Positions 24,794-39,100 are shown, numbered from the stretch's first letter. The stretch: 64,000 bases of DNA from Brachionus manjavacas (GCA_019054805.1 JAHQIY010000002.1:1178001-1242000), one strand, 5' to 3'. Notes: a model not told the origin generated them from the letters alone. Numbers and translations are program-made.

Positions 24794-25380
24794 ATTTTTT
24801 TAATAGAATTTTTTCATTAAATAAAATTATTTAAAAAATTGTTTATATCCTTTAGTATACAACAACAAAAACAACGATTATATTAAAATTAAAATATTTA
24901 TTTGTTGTTTTTTAGAAAAGACTTTGATTCCAAGATATTAGAATTGCTAAAAATACTCATTTTGAAAAAAAGTAAAATTAAAATACTTTTATTATCATTA
25001 AATAAACGTTTATTTAAACAACAAAATTTTCATTAGAAAAGCTCTATTACCATTTTTGACAAAAACACATTTTTTTCTGTTTGTTTAGAATATATTTGGT
25101 ATCTTAAGAAAATACATTAATTTGAATTCATCTACTAGTTTGTTTTTTATTTAAGTTTAATTACAAAAAAAATAATACAAATTAAATTTTGAATGAGAAA
25201 ATGTATTTTGAAACTATTCAACTTGAAATATTGTTATTTAATTTTTTTTTTAATTGAAAACTAAAAAATATTGTTTACCGATGTTTTACTCTTATAAAAA
25301 AATATGCACCTTTTAACAAATTGAAAACGAAAATTTAATTAAAGTTTTCATTACACTTAAAACCGAGGCGATTTTTTGAA
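24794..25380. other. Intergenic, ARFGEF3 3' end to next promoter
   Basis: Poly(A)-like AATAAA just after the ARFGEF3 stop, then AT-rich sequence with nothing else recognised. Confidence 0.5.
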
Positions 25381-25389
25381 TATAAAAAG
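25381..25389 (+). promoter_or_regulatory. TATA box of the 25.4-kb gene
   Basis: TATAAAAAG lies 34 bases before the ATG at 25424, which would give a leader of only about a dozen bases if initiation is at the usual distance. Confidence 0.5.
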
Positions 25390-25423
25390 CGCCAAAATTA
25401 TTCTAAATTAAACTAAATTCGAA

Positions 25424-26001
25424 ATGAGTCGAAGAAGCAATGTTCCAAGCAGAAACTATCATCAGTACACTGAATCAAATCATAATTTAAAAATAGTTAA
25501 AACCGAAGTCCAAGAGAATGGTGAGGCATTTCAGTTAGTTAGACCAACAGAGCCGGAGAAGAAGAATTCTCATGAGATTGTTTCAAAATTAATTCAGCAA
25601 TATGGTTCCAAGCCTATCCGAAATCAAAAATCGTAATAAGCTTAATTTGCTGTACAAATATATTTATTTTTGAATTTTTAAGTGAAGAGTTAAATACTGT
25701 TCAAGCTGCTTTTCCCAAAGTGGCTAAAAGACTGCTGACGTCATATGAAGGTAGTAATATAGTTTCAGATTCGCAGCAAGATTTGATCGGTGACAGATAT
25801 TTAGCCGAACAAATTAGACAAATAAATGAAGATAATAGAAAAAAATCCATTTTGGATAAATGGAGCCATTTGCTTTATGAAGGAGAAGACGAAAGAAGCT
25901 ATATTTCAAGTTATCAACCACCGGTTGTAGATTTTTCCGATCTTCAACCGATCAGGTCAACTACTTTTACTCTAAATAATGCAATGAGACCAGGCTGTTA
26001 A
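25424..26001 (+). CDS. Unknown gene A, 175 aa, paralogue of the gene at 30191
   Basis: Two exons, 25424-25632 and 25683-26001 (528 bases), joined across a 50-base phase-2 intron. No known family recognised. It shares with the gene at 30191 an N-terminal NLKIVKTE...GEAFQLVRP block, ELNTVQ at the exon junction, and a core [16 protein letters not shown] followed by ILDKWSHLLYEGE. The intron position and phase are the same in both, so they arose by DNA duplication, not retroposition. There is no signal peptide or membrane segment; it is charged and probably cytosolic or structural. It lies convergent with UBE4B, just past that gene's 3' end. This copy lacks the long Gln-rich extension of its paralogue. 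Confidence 0.82.
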
Positions 26002-27125
26002 TTTTTTTATTCTAAATTAAAATATAATAAATTAATTAATTTATTGAATATTTTTACTTTAAATATAGGGATTATTTTATTATATAAATTAGATAAGAAA
26101 ATGAGATTTGAAAAAAGTTCAGCATTTGGATCTCAAATAGGCATTGAATCTTAGATTCTTTGAAACTTTACTGATTTTTGTCATAGTTGATTACTTTTTT
26201 ATTCTAAAAAATGACAATTAGGAAAGTGCAATTAAGCAAGAGATGTTTTTAATCATTACTTGACTTGAAATTTTATAACTTTCATTTGAACAACAAGTCT
26301 GAATAAAATTCATGGAAACCAAACATGACTAAATGTTAAAAATATGATTTATAAAAAAGACCGAAAATTTAAACAAACAATTTATTTTCAATTCAAAATA
26401 TTAAAAAAAAAATTTTAAATAAAATTTTCTTAATTTTAACTAAATGTATTTAGTCGAATTTTAATTAAATGATTTCAGTGAAAAAGAGTATTAATTCGCA
26501 TTTTTTTACTAATCCTTGAAGATCAAAAAAATTCAAAAGAATTTAAATATATTTTCACTTGATTTTAATTAAAAATATAAATTTTATTGAGGATTTCTAA
26601 CGGGGATTATTACTATTTCTTAATTTGTAAATTTAAAGATTTTATAAATTATTTTAGATGATATTTAATCAATTCTCAATTGCCATCATAGATAAAATAT
26701 GCATGCTTTTTTTTTCAACCCTTTTTGAATAAATGTTTAAAAATGATAAAAATTGAAAAAAAAATTGGCAAGAGTTGAAAAGAGTATTTCTTATCTTATT
26801 TAATTTCAAATTCATAAATGTTACTAGTATTAAAAAATATTCAAAAACTTCATATTTTTGAAATGACACGGCTCTTGTATCAAAGTATGGTAAATAACAT
26901 AAAAAAATAAAAGAAAGTTTAAAAAATATTTTTATTATTCTCTCCAATAATAATCTTATCCATTTTTGTCCTTTTATTGAAATGTTTTAGAAATCTTTTA
27001 TAAAAAAATCATCTGAGTGAAGAAATATATTTGAATTTTTAAAATTGAAATTTTTGAAAAAATTAAATAAATACGATTAAACTTAGTCAAAGAAAAAAAA
27101 AACAAAAAATTTCTCGAATGAATTT
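26002..27125. other. Convergent spacer between gene A and UBE4B
   Basis: Holds the two 3' untranslated regions and AT-rich sequence. A 92-codon minus-strand ORF at 26669-26947 is Phe/Leu/Lys-biased as expected of AT-rich noise. Confidence 0.5.
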
Positions 27126-30100
27126 CTAATTTTGATGACTTTGTTCAATTTCGATTTCATTTTGCTTAAGTTTTCTTTTCAAATACATCTCACCATTTTT
27201 TACATTGGCTCTGATCCATTCATGGATTTGTTTTTTTAGCTCTATCTCACTTTCAAGTTTGTCTTCAGTAAGGGGCATACGATTGAATGGGTCAAAATTA
27301 GAATTCAGCAAATGTCTAACTATTATTGATCTCTCCATTATTTTATTACTAGTTGGGAGTCGGACTGGATCAATCATTACCGTATCCATCAGAGGATCTT
27401 AATTGAAATTTTAAATGAAAATCTCAATTTTTCCAAATTACCTTTAAATTCATCAGGTGCATTATCTATATCGACATCTATTTGACTCTTTTGTTCAACG
27501 ATGACTTTAACTTTTTCTGACAACGATTTGAATTTTTCAATTTCAATCTGAGATTTTATGTTAGCGTTTGACATTCGCTTAATTGCATCAATAAAGAGGT
27601 CTTTTTTATAGGATCTCTTCAAAGAAAATTAAGTTTGAAATGTTTTTAGTTTAAATTATTAATAACTCACTTCATCATTAGCCAAAGCTTCGGCAAATCT
27701 TTCATGATTAGACAAATTTAAATAAATAGCTGTGAGCATATCAAGAAGACGTTTAGGTTCAAAATTGTATTCTTTTGGATTCTTTACTTTTAAATTTATA
27801 CACCGTGGACCACAAAGCTGATACAAGTTGAAATTAAGCATGGCTGCTAATTTATCAACAATTTCCTGACAAATAAAATTATACAAAAACTTATTTTTAA
27901 ATTTTGTTTATGTTACATCAATTAAAAATGGTTTTTGAATGTGTTTAGTAATGTAGCTGAACATTTCAACTGTTTCAGTAGCCAGTGTTAGATAAGACCT
28001 GCACTGACGCTCATCCTGGGCTAACTGTGATTCCCTTTGACTTCGAACTTCCTTTGAAATTTAAAATAAAATTTTCCAAATTGAATTTTTTATTATCATT
28101 GATTTTTATTAAACAAAAAATCCAATACCTGACTCATTTGACTCCACTCAGCTTTGTTTTCAATTAAATTTTGAATTTCATGAATACGCTTTAAGCTTTC
28201 CAAACTCTCGTCCAACAAAAAGGTAGCATCGTTTATTATCATATTTATAAAGCGAACGAATTGTTTACCTTGGCTAAATTTTTTTTTAAGAAGATTATAA
28301 AAAAATCATAAAAAATAATACTTTGATTCATGAATAAAAGCCAATTGGTACAAAGGTATTTCCCACAAAAATTTGAAAATAACACTTATATGGTATCTAA
28401 TTTGAAATTTATCATAAAATTCACTACTAGCTCCAGTACGTTCAACATCTAAAATTTATTTTTAAGCCATTTTTTTTTCAATTAATTATATTTTACCTGA
28501 ATAAAATTTCATTAAAGAACTAACCAAGTCTTTGCCATCAAATCTTTGGTACACAAGCAAGTTGTTAAAATAGTTGGCTTTTGGCTGCACCATTGGACAT
28601 GATGTAAAAAAAAGCTCTACAAATTTTGCCACCAAATACGGATTCTTGATTAAATTTGTTCCATTGCACAATATTATATTTACGAATAAACTTAAATCTT
28701 CGCAAGAAGGGTCTTGTAAAGCATTTGGAAAGTATCTTTAAAAAAGATAATATTTAAATAAAATAATCTATCTTATTTTTCTATTATTTTTCTTTTTATT
28801 AAAATAATAGTTAGGGGAGGGCCCCCGGACTTTAAAAATATTAATTTACAGAAAAAATCTAAATAATAGAATAAAAAATAAAGATTGAGATGAAATAAAT
28901 AAATTCATTAGCTTAGTTGTTTTTTAGATATAGAATTTGGAAGATGCTAAAAATCGTTTTGGAAATTAACACAGAATAAATAAAGGAAATTTTAAATGAA
29001 ATAATAGAATTTAAAAAAAAAAAATTCAATTTTTTATTCGAATTAAGAATTTAATTAAATTTTTATAAAGGACACTTTTTTAATTTATTTAGATTTTAGG
29101 AAGATTTTAAAGAATAGCTTTCAAAATTCAATTTTTTTTTAAATTTGATGTTTTAAGATTTTTAATTCATTTCTCTCTATTTTTTGTTTTGATTAATTTT
29201 TCAAATTGATTTTTTATTCTTTCACTTATTGTTTTTGTAATCTTCACCGATCAATTAGTATGCTTTTAATTTTATTATTAAAATTAATAAAAAATTTTAA
29301 TTACTGAGTGTAGAACAGTAGCAATTCCGCAATGTCTTCAACAAAATACTCAGGCAAACCGTTCCATTTAATTTCAATATTTTTTATTGCCAACGATTTT
29401 ATGCTTTTAATTTACTTTAGTTTAAATAAACAATTAAATCTAATATTACTCTTTGATATCTTCAATATTTAAATAGCGCAATAATACATTGACAGCTAAG
29501 GAGTAAAACCTTAGACACGATTGAATCAATGACGGGTCGAATAATATCACATCGGAGCTCAGTTTACTTGACAGCAAACGCTAAAGGCAATAAATATTTA
29601 AAAAAATAAACAATCTTTTTTTATTATTATTAAAGTAAAATTAAAAATATTTGAAAGTCAGGGCCCTAGGGCTCTGTGTTCATTTTTGCTCTCTTTTGAT
29701 TTAATATATTTTCAGCTAATTATCTTTTTATCTATCTCCAAAATGCCTCACGTTAAATATTCTAATATTTTTTAGACTTGACTTGATACTCTAAAAACCA
29801 CAAGTTTTAAATTTTAAATGCTTGAGCGGTCGAAACAAAATTGAACTTAATCAATCAAAAAAATAAAGCCAAACTAAATGCTTAAATTTTTATTATAGGA
29901 TACAAATTGTCAAATTTGGTGACCAAGTCTCGGTCTCGCTAGATATCGTGTTTGCTTAAAGTCAACTATGCCAAAAATCATTCAAGCGCGACGAAAGACG
30001 CTGACGACCACACAACAAAAATGACAACCACGACCACGCTCTAGTCCCTTTTTCTATAATTTATTTTCTTTTTAAGCTTTTTATTTAAAATAAATTTCGT

Positions 30101-33100
30101 CTTCTATTGTTGGCTGATCATTGCTTTTTAAAAATTTCTTTAAATTTTTCAAGATAAAATAAAAATTAAAATCAAAGAGCTAGGAAAAAAATGAGCGGTT
30201 TATCTCCAAATGACTCAGCATCTAATTTAAAGATTGTCAAAACAGACATAAAACCAAGCGGAGAAGCTGTTCAATTGGTACGCCCTTTGGTCGCTACCAA
30301 CAAATCTACTGACCAAATCGTCGGCGAATTAGTCAATAGATTCGATTACAAGACCAAAGATGTGAAAGCTTCCGAGTAATAATTTAATTTTTTTTCTAAT
30401 ATAAATAGTTAATAAAAAACTAATCTAAATAATTAATAAAGAAATGAGCTAAACACTGTTCAGCAAGCATTTGGTTCTAATTTGGCCCAGGAGCTGATTC
30501 AAAGCTATGACGGTAGCAATCTTGTCGCCGATTCGCAGCAAGATTTGGTCGGCGAAAGATACCTTGCCGAGCAAATCAGACTAATTCAAGAACAACAAAG
30601 AACCACTAGTGTTCTGGACAAATGGGGTCATTTGCTGTACAAGGGAGAAAGAGATTACGTGTCCGCATCCAGGACCGAAATACCTCCACTCAACTTGGAC
30701 GAACAAAACTATGCTTCTAATGGCACTTTGGAACAGCAACAATCTCAAGAACAGGCGCAGTATATTCAGCAATTGCAGCGAATTCAGGAGCAACAGCGAC
30801 AACAATTGCTTAGACACCAACAAATACAGGAGCATATTGAACAGCAGCAATTAAGGCATTCCCAGAGTCAAAATTTGGTTCACTCGAGTTCTTATCAAAG
30901 AGCAGCCAATGCCACTAGCAATCTTCCAGCTGGTTATATGCATTCGCAGTCTGGTCTAAATGGTCGAACTTTGTCTGATGTAAAACTGGGCCAAGTAAAG
31001 GCAAATCAATTGGCCACAGCCCAGTACAGAGCTCAATATGAAGCTCAGATGGAAGCAATGACCAAAGCAGAAGTTATTGCCCAGGCTTATGCCCAAGCTC
31101 AGGCTGAAATCGCCGCCCAAAACACGCAAGCTCAATCGGAGGTCTATGCGCAAATTCAGCAGCAACAAGAACAAGAGTACGAGCAAGAACAGCAGGAGCA
31201 AGAACAACAAAATTTACGTATGGCCTATTCCAGGCAATCGGCCGAATCAGCTCCCAATCAAGCAAGTTCACATGCTGCAAACAAATTGAAAAAATCAGTT
31301 AGTGGTGTACAAGAACAGGCTGCAGCGTCAGCTAAATTTTCCAATTCCAATCTTAAATCTATCACTATCGATGCGTACAACAGTCCGCAGTTCAGAGAAA
31401 TGCTCGAACAACTGACCAAGCCATTAACAATTGCGCCAGAGCAAGTTAATTATCCGCCTGAGTGGCCCTCTCAAGATAAAATAAGTAATTTTATAAATCT
31501 ATTTGTAAACTAAAGAAGTTTGTTTAATTTATGTTGTGTCAGATTTGTTGGCGGAGCCGATCTATATACCAGCACCAAATCCAATAGTTATACCTGCACC
31601 CAATATTATGCATTTACAAAATTGCACTGAGCAGACTTTTAAAAGAAATGATCTAAATGAAAGTATTTGAGATTTTTTTTTGTGCCGCAGTAAAATATTA
31701 AAGTTTTTTTTTATTTAAGGCTCTTTTAAACCAACTGTGAGTTATTACCCGCCGTTAGACAATAATCAAACACTTGACAGAAACACTGGCTTTAGACAAT
31801 TGAGTAAAGTTTTATAAAGTAAATTTATTTAGATTTTAAATTTTTTTTTTAATAGATTTGGACGAAAGGTCCATGTACCAGCATCAATAAATTAATCAAA
31901 TGTCAAATGAAGCATAAAATATTTATCAATTTATCGATAGCATCGAATAGACAATTGACTTTAAAGTCGAAGTTACTTTTTTTTATTTTTTTTCTGCCAC
32001 TAGCTTTAAAAGCAAAATTCGATTAATAAACTTTTTGTCATCAAATATATTTTTTGTTTTTTTATATTGAACTAGTAGTTAAACATAAATGTTTTTAGGA
32101 AAGAAAAGCTTCGAGCGTCAATAATTTTAACGATAAAGATATAGAAAAGATTCTAAATTTTTAAAATTAAAAAAAAAATTTTTTTCAATTTTTTTGACAA
32201 CTTTTACCTTAATTTACTTTTAGTGTGTTTTTTTAATAGTTTGTTTTTATTTGAATCAAAATTTTAATGTTAAGATAAAATTAAAGACTAGGAGCTCTAG
32301 TCTAAAAAGATGCAACTAATTTAAAATTATAGAAAAAAAAGAAAAATAGTTTGAAATATACAAGACTTTAATATCTCTTTAATAAAAGAGTCTTAATAAA
32401 CAGTAGTCATAAAATTACAAACCAAATCGATAAGACAATTGACTTACAAGTCTTAGTTGATTACTTTTTTGATTTTTTTGTTATTTCTTCGACTAGATTT
32501 TAAAACTAAATTTGATTAATAAACTATTTTAACAAGAATAGTTTTTTTTCAACACTCAACTTGATAAAATTAGCTAGTTAAAAATTTTAGATCATTGTTT
32601 ATACAAACATAGATCGATCGATAAGAGCTTTGTCAATCGTCGAATACCAACAAGTTTTTCTTGGTATTTCTGTGAATCTAATCATTTCGATTGAGTTTAT
32701 TTAGTTTGGAATTCCGCTCTTATCACAGCATTTTATTGTCGACAAAATTTACAATCATTATTAGATTTGAGCAATATAAAATCATCATATTTTGAAAATT
32801 TTACATTTAGTTTAAATCAAATACAAACAAGTAGTGGATATTCCTGGAGATCTAGTAATCACTTTTTCAATAAAGCTTTATCTGATGGAAAACTAGACTC
32901 AATAAAACTTAGCTTGTTTGTAGGCAATTTTCACATAAAAATACAAATATAAATATAAAAATTACTTAATAGAAGAGCTATGAGTTCAAAATTTGGACAA
33001 AATCAATTAGCAAAATGATTCTGTTTAAAAGATAATAAATTTGAAAATTAGGAGCACGTAAGCGTAAACTTTATATTCTAAATGAGATATTGAAACCTCA

Positions 33101-36100
33101 AATGCCTAATAGGTATCATTAATTTTTAATTGTGATTGAGTCTAGTTATCCAAAATTGGGTTATTAAAATAAAAATAACAATTTTGCTTCAATTAATTAT
33201 TTTATGGGACAATAAATCAGTGATATAGATTTTTTAAAAATAATTTAATTAGAATTTTTATTCGAGTACCTGAAAATATTTTTCAAATTAGTTGTAACAT
33301 TTAAATTGATGCTTTCTTGGAATGTATTTTAGGGAAAAAGAAAACTGGTTCCCAATTTTTTACCTTTGGTTAATTAAGTCAACATTGTGACTAAACAAGA
33401 TTTTTGATGTTTGATTTTTATGAAAAATAATTAGAAGGCAAATATTAGAAAGGAGGCGCACTCTTGACCACTAAAGCATAAACAATGCGAAAAAATAACA
33501 ATTTTGGCACAAAAATAATTACATTTCTATCTTATGGAAAAAGAATTTTGTTTTCTTTTTATTTAAAAAAATAATTCTGTCTTTGCTTTAATTTTTGTCA
33601 AATCTTGAACATGTTTTTTAAGCTAAGACATTTCGAAGAAATGATAGGAAAATTTCTAGTTGTGTTTGGGAATATTTTTATCAAAGAATTATTGATAACA
33701 TGGTGAACATAGGCCGCTCAATTTTAATATCAAGATGCTCTCACCTTGGGCCAAATATCAATGTCACATATCTATTTGCGTTAAATTTTATATTATCATT
33801 TTAATTTCAACTCAACAAAAAAATTTTAAAAAATTTGTGTGCCATAGAACACCAATTTTTCAGAGTATTCAATTAAAATTTGGCAAGCAGCGTAAAATTT
33901 CGGCAATTTCATTTAATTGTGATTAGCTTAATTTTAATTGTTATTTTAGCCAAGCGAAAATAGGGAAAAAATAATTTTACAATATTTTTTAATTTTGCTT
34001 TCTCTACCTTTGGAGTAAATTTCTCATCGTAATTTTATCTAATAGCTTGGCGAACTAGTTATAGAAAAATTTCACTAATGGATGATCATTAAAATATTTG
34101 CCAATCTTGGCGTGGACAAGTTTGATTTAGATTGGTACTAGACGCAATAGTAAGCAAGAATTCCTAACTATTAGACAAGTAGCAACACAAAATAGATGAC
34201 CAGATATTTTCTTTTCTCCAAAGCTTTGTATATCTAATAAAAATGCAATGATGAATCAATAGGCTTTCACCTACAGTGTATTTGTTTGCAAATATTTTGC
34301 CTTAAGAGGACCGTTTACAATTTTACAAAATTTTAAATATTTATTGCTTGTTGACATATTTTATAATCTTTAGTTTAATAGGAGACACAAAAATTGTTCA
34401 AATATATTTTCCTCTTTTGCCTAGACAATTAGCTCATTTCGCCAGATAATTTACCTATTTTAGCAAAGTATAAATTCTGTATAGTATCTTCCATCTGATG
34501 GAATCACACGGCAACTATAGACGCGGCGAGGACGAACTGGAGAGTAATTACAGCTACGGTTCTGGAGACGATGATCCGATTTTGACTGCGACGATCACAT
34601 TTGATGTGACTGTAGACCCAAACGGTCAGGTGATCAGTGCCTCAGAGGGTCAGGTGATAGCCGAAGGAGTGCAGAGGAGCCTGGATGGCCGTAGTCTGAA
34701 TCAATTGCACCACGACCCTTTGCCAATGGTTGAGTCTGACCAACACCAAGATGACGATGAGGGCGCTGAATCGGACGACTCCGCGTCCACATCTACCGAC
34801 AGTCTGATGGAGCGAACCAAAAAGTACATGAGCGAAGAGGCCGGAATCATAATCCTAAAGCGTACCAATCAAGCTGGCAAAAATTTTAACATAAATTTGG
34901 ATTTTGATGTGGAAAATTCTTTGTCAGAAAACGCACTAAATGCCCAAGGAAACAATTTTAACATTAATTTTGATTTTGAGAATAATCCGCAATTAAGGGA
35001 GACTAAGGAACCACCACAGGCATGGGTCGACATAGATCTAATGATCACAAGTAGTGCAACAAATAGTAAAATAGAGGAAAGACAATCGAATGAAACATTC
35101 GAGGACATTAAAAATGCTTTAAGAAATCGAGCGGCTAATGACGCTCAGTATTGGCGCTCCTTAAATCAATCTGAATCAAATGAGATGCAGATAGAGCCCA
35201 GTTTAATCGAGAACGATGTAACTAGAGAAAGTTTGAATCGTTCCGATTTAAAAGACGAATACCCAGGTAGATTTGGGAATAAAAAAATATGGCAAATTAT
35301 TGTTAAAAATTTCAAGACAATCAAATTTTTCTAAAACAATTATGGATTAGAATACTTGATGCATGAATAAATTTAATAGATATTTAAATCATTTTATATT
35401 TCATTCAGAATTTTAAGTTAGTTTTTAAAAAAAAAACTAAAAAAAAAAACAATGTTTTGCCATTTCTTAGACCAGAGTTAAAGACAAAAAGGTTAATGTT
35501 TTTCTTTTTTAAAATATCTTAAAGGTTACCACTATATAGATAATATAAATAGCCATCGGTAATGAAAGTTATTTTAAAAACAAATATTTTTTTTTAATTT
35601 TAGAAATTAGAATGATTAATGTTTAAATTTTAGAATTAATTTTATTAACCTAGAGAATAGCTTAGTTCGTAAATATTTTTCTTGTCTTTTTTAATTTGGA
35701 AAATATTCTATTAATACTAACCATTGAATATCCAGGTTAACACCTATATTCATTTTCTTATCTATGTGTTTATATCAAAAAACTATTTGTTTATCTTTTC
35801 TATTTAGTACTAGTTCGCTGATTTATTATTAGATTTTTAATCAAAATTCTTTCTTAAAAAAATTTTTCTTACATTTCTCATTATTTTAATTAATTTTCTC
35901 AAAAGACAAATGGAAAGAAACTCGAACATAGAAAACGATAGAGCAAGAATGGAGCTAATTGATAGACTAGTGCAAAAAGCATCAAATAAAACCAACCCTA
36001 GCGAGAAAAATTCCTATTATAGAGACCAATTGCCCAAAGTTAACAATTTTAGCTTAGAAGATTGTATTGAAAGAGTTCTAGACAATCAGTCAGTAAACCA

Positions 36101-39100
36101 GACAGGTTCGGATCAAGTCCCCATGCTTAGGACTTTTGAGACATTAGACTTTGATGCGTTGACCAAGGGCTTTGAGCCAGAAGAGCTAAATGAAGGCAAA
36201 TTAGTTCTCTACATTACAGAAAATCAACTTCTCCAGCTTCTTAAACAACGAGCCATTGTAGTCCCAAACAAGAGCTCTTTGGATGATGTTTCTAACAAAA
36301 AATTTTCACTTGTTGATGAAAAAATCGGCAGCAGACTCAATGGACGCAAGGGTCCATCACAAGTCGAGCTGATTGTCAACCAAAATCAGCCCCAATTGTC
36401 TAAAATAACCGAATCTCAGGAGGATTCAATAAAAAAATCAATCAAAGAAGCTATAATCAGAGATGCCTACAATCAACAAATGTATGAAACATCATCAGCC
36501 AAAGAAGCTTTACCAAGAGATGCTTACAATCAACAAATGTATGAAACATCATCAGCCAAAGAAGCTTTACCAAGAGATGCTTACAATCAACAAATGTATG
36601 AAACATCATCAGCCAAAGAAGCTTTACCAAGAGATGCTTACAATCAACAAATGTATGAAACATCATCAGCCAAAGAAGCTTTACCAAGAGATGCTTACAA
36701 TCAACAAATTTATGACAGCACTCCAGCCAAAGAAGCTTTACCAAGAGATGCTTACAATCAACAATTTTATGACAGCACTCCAGCCAAAGAAGCCATACTC
36801 AGAGATGCCTATAATCAACAGATTTATGACACTAAACCAGCTAGAAAATCTGATCAAATTTATTCAGAGCAATACTTGTCATCAAAGCCATCTAAGCGAT
36901 CTGGAAGCATTTTATACGAAGAAACATTTGAGCATATTCGAACAGTGTCCGAGGCTTCCGGGAAAGACAACTTGCCAAATATTAAACCAGGATCAACTTC
37001 AATTAGTGATGATTTTTATGCTAAATTTGGCTCTAAAGAATTTCAGAGACCAAATCAACAATTTAGTGATTTTTTAATGGATAAAAAAAAATCGGACAAT
37101 ATCAAAAAATCAAAAAATCAAGGATCTAAGACTCAATCGAGCAAAAATCCACTCCAAAATCAATTGTATCCAACTTCTTATCCAGATGCAAAATCAAATG
37201 TGGTTATTACACAAGGCTATCCAGATATGGTTTCTCAAATTTACCCCTCGGACAGAAAAAATAGTTTAATCAGGCCTAATGAAAGTGCAGCTCAATCCTT
37301 TGCTGATAATCTTATAAATCAAGATTCATCAGACGTGTCCACTCAATTCACTAATGCAAAGATGTATTTACCAGGAACCGATGGATTTAATCAAACATCG
37401 GATTCTAGAAAAGCAAACAATATTCTTTCCAATGATGCTGATCTGCACGGTTCTGTTTACATTGGCGATAACTTTTCAAATCAATCAAGTATTATCAAAG
37501 ATGTTCTTAAAACAGCTACTAAAATTACCAATGGTATTGATTACCCGACAATATTGCCTAGTGATGGTCTTACCAATCAAGGTATCTCTTCTTGGTCAAA
37601 TATTTATCCGAGGGCGAACTACTCCATACAAGGCAAAGATATTGAAAATCAGGCACTGACCGAGTTAGACAAATTGGTCAGCAATTTGAGTTCAAGTGCA
37701 AAAGATGATAAAATTGACTGGGGCCGAGTTCAAGACGGCTACAATACCGAGGATGGGCTGAACAGAGCTGGTCTAATGAAAAACTATGTATCGTCGTTGA
37801 TCGAACATGAAAAAACCAAGTCAAAACAACTGGAACAGTTTGACACTGCTTTTGGTCAAAAGTTTGACCAAGATTTGAATAAATTGACAGTTCTTGATGG
37901 GGTCATAGACAGAGTAGTGAGCCAAAACAAAGTTTTGGAGAACAGAAATGAAAGCGCTAGCCATTCTATAAGTGTAATAAGTGATTTAGTTAATGGGATT
38001 AAAAATAATATCAGTTCTAGAAATTTGAATTTGGATGAGTTTAAAACAGGACATAAGATAATAATCAAGACCACAAGACGCTTGCCGCCTAAAGTTATTT
38101 CACAAAGTGCTTCAAATGTAGCTAATTGTAGCAATCGGTCATTTTCGAGCAAAAAGCGAGTCTCATCCTCGCACTTAAGCGGCTCCCGTACCCGAGTTTA
38201 CGAACTCGGAGCCGGAAAAGACTCTAAGCAAAATTCCTTCAATTCTGACCTTTTTAATTCAAAGCAAAATGTTGATTATTCCGTACATTCCTATGAGCCG
38301 ATAGTGGATGGCTCTCTTGGCCAAGCTTCTACTGAAAAAATAAACAAATATTTGTCTGTGATTAATACAGGAATTAAGAACAATGATTTGATTCAAATTC
38401 ATCCCTTGTTAAATAACAAGACTGAGATAAACACCAAAACTAATTCGGGTAGAGGTAAATTTTAGAATTTTTAGGAATTATAATTTTATAATAAATTTTT
38501 TTTAAAGCTACACTATCTGTTAAAGAGCCTGTGGTAATTGGATCGAATAATTATTCCCAAGAGGTGTCACAACACTTTGGAGGACTTAAAGTAACCGATT
38601 TTCCTATGTATGTACAAGGACTAGAGTTCAAAAAGGGCAAAAAATCCAAAGGCTCAGGTAAGAATTAGATTTGAATGATCAGTGGACTTTTGACTCATTA
38701 AAAATCAAGGTTTGAAAAAAAGTGAATCTTTAGTTAAACAAACAGTAAACAATGCCAGCAATATTCAATTTGTAAAAGTAAACAGTGCTGCTCCATTATC
38801 ACAATCAAATCCGATTAAAACACAATAAATGTAAACCATTAAAAAATAAATCTACAATCTTATCTAAAAATATTTTTATTTTTATACTATATTTTAATTT
38901 TTTTTTAATTTATTTTTTATAAATTAAATAATCTTAAAAAAAATTTAAAAGCCAAATTTTTAAATCCTGTAAAAAATTCCAATTTTCTAAAACGAACAAG
39001 ATAAATTTACTAAGATCTTTTGCTGGATCTTACATTGTTTATTGAACTCGCTTGTTCTCATATTTTAGGAAATGATTCAAAAATACAACTTTTAATTTCT

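Noticed and set aside
26669..26947. 92-aa minus-strand ORF
   Set aside because: Phe/Leu/Lys/Ile composition typical of random AT-rich DNA, in the 3' spacer of two convergent genes.
30581..31289. Leu-rich minus-strand and extra plus-strand ORFs over gene B
   Set aside because: Shadows of the CAA/CAG Gln-rich tract; the antisense of Gln codons reads as Leu.
32767..32952. 61-codon plus-strand frame in UBE4B intron 9
   Set aside because: No ATG, no good splice sites and no recognised similarity.
36457..37077. Overlapping ORFs on both strands of the gene D repeat (204 aa plus, 95 aa minus)
   Set aside because: A 57-bp periodic sequence keeps several frames open; the gene D frame extends far beyond the array on both sides and splices correctly, the others do not.
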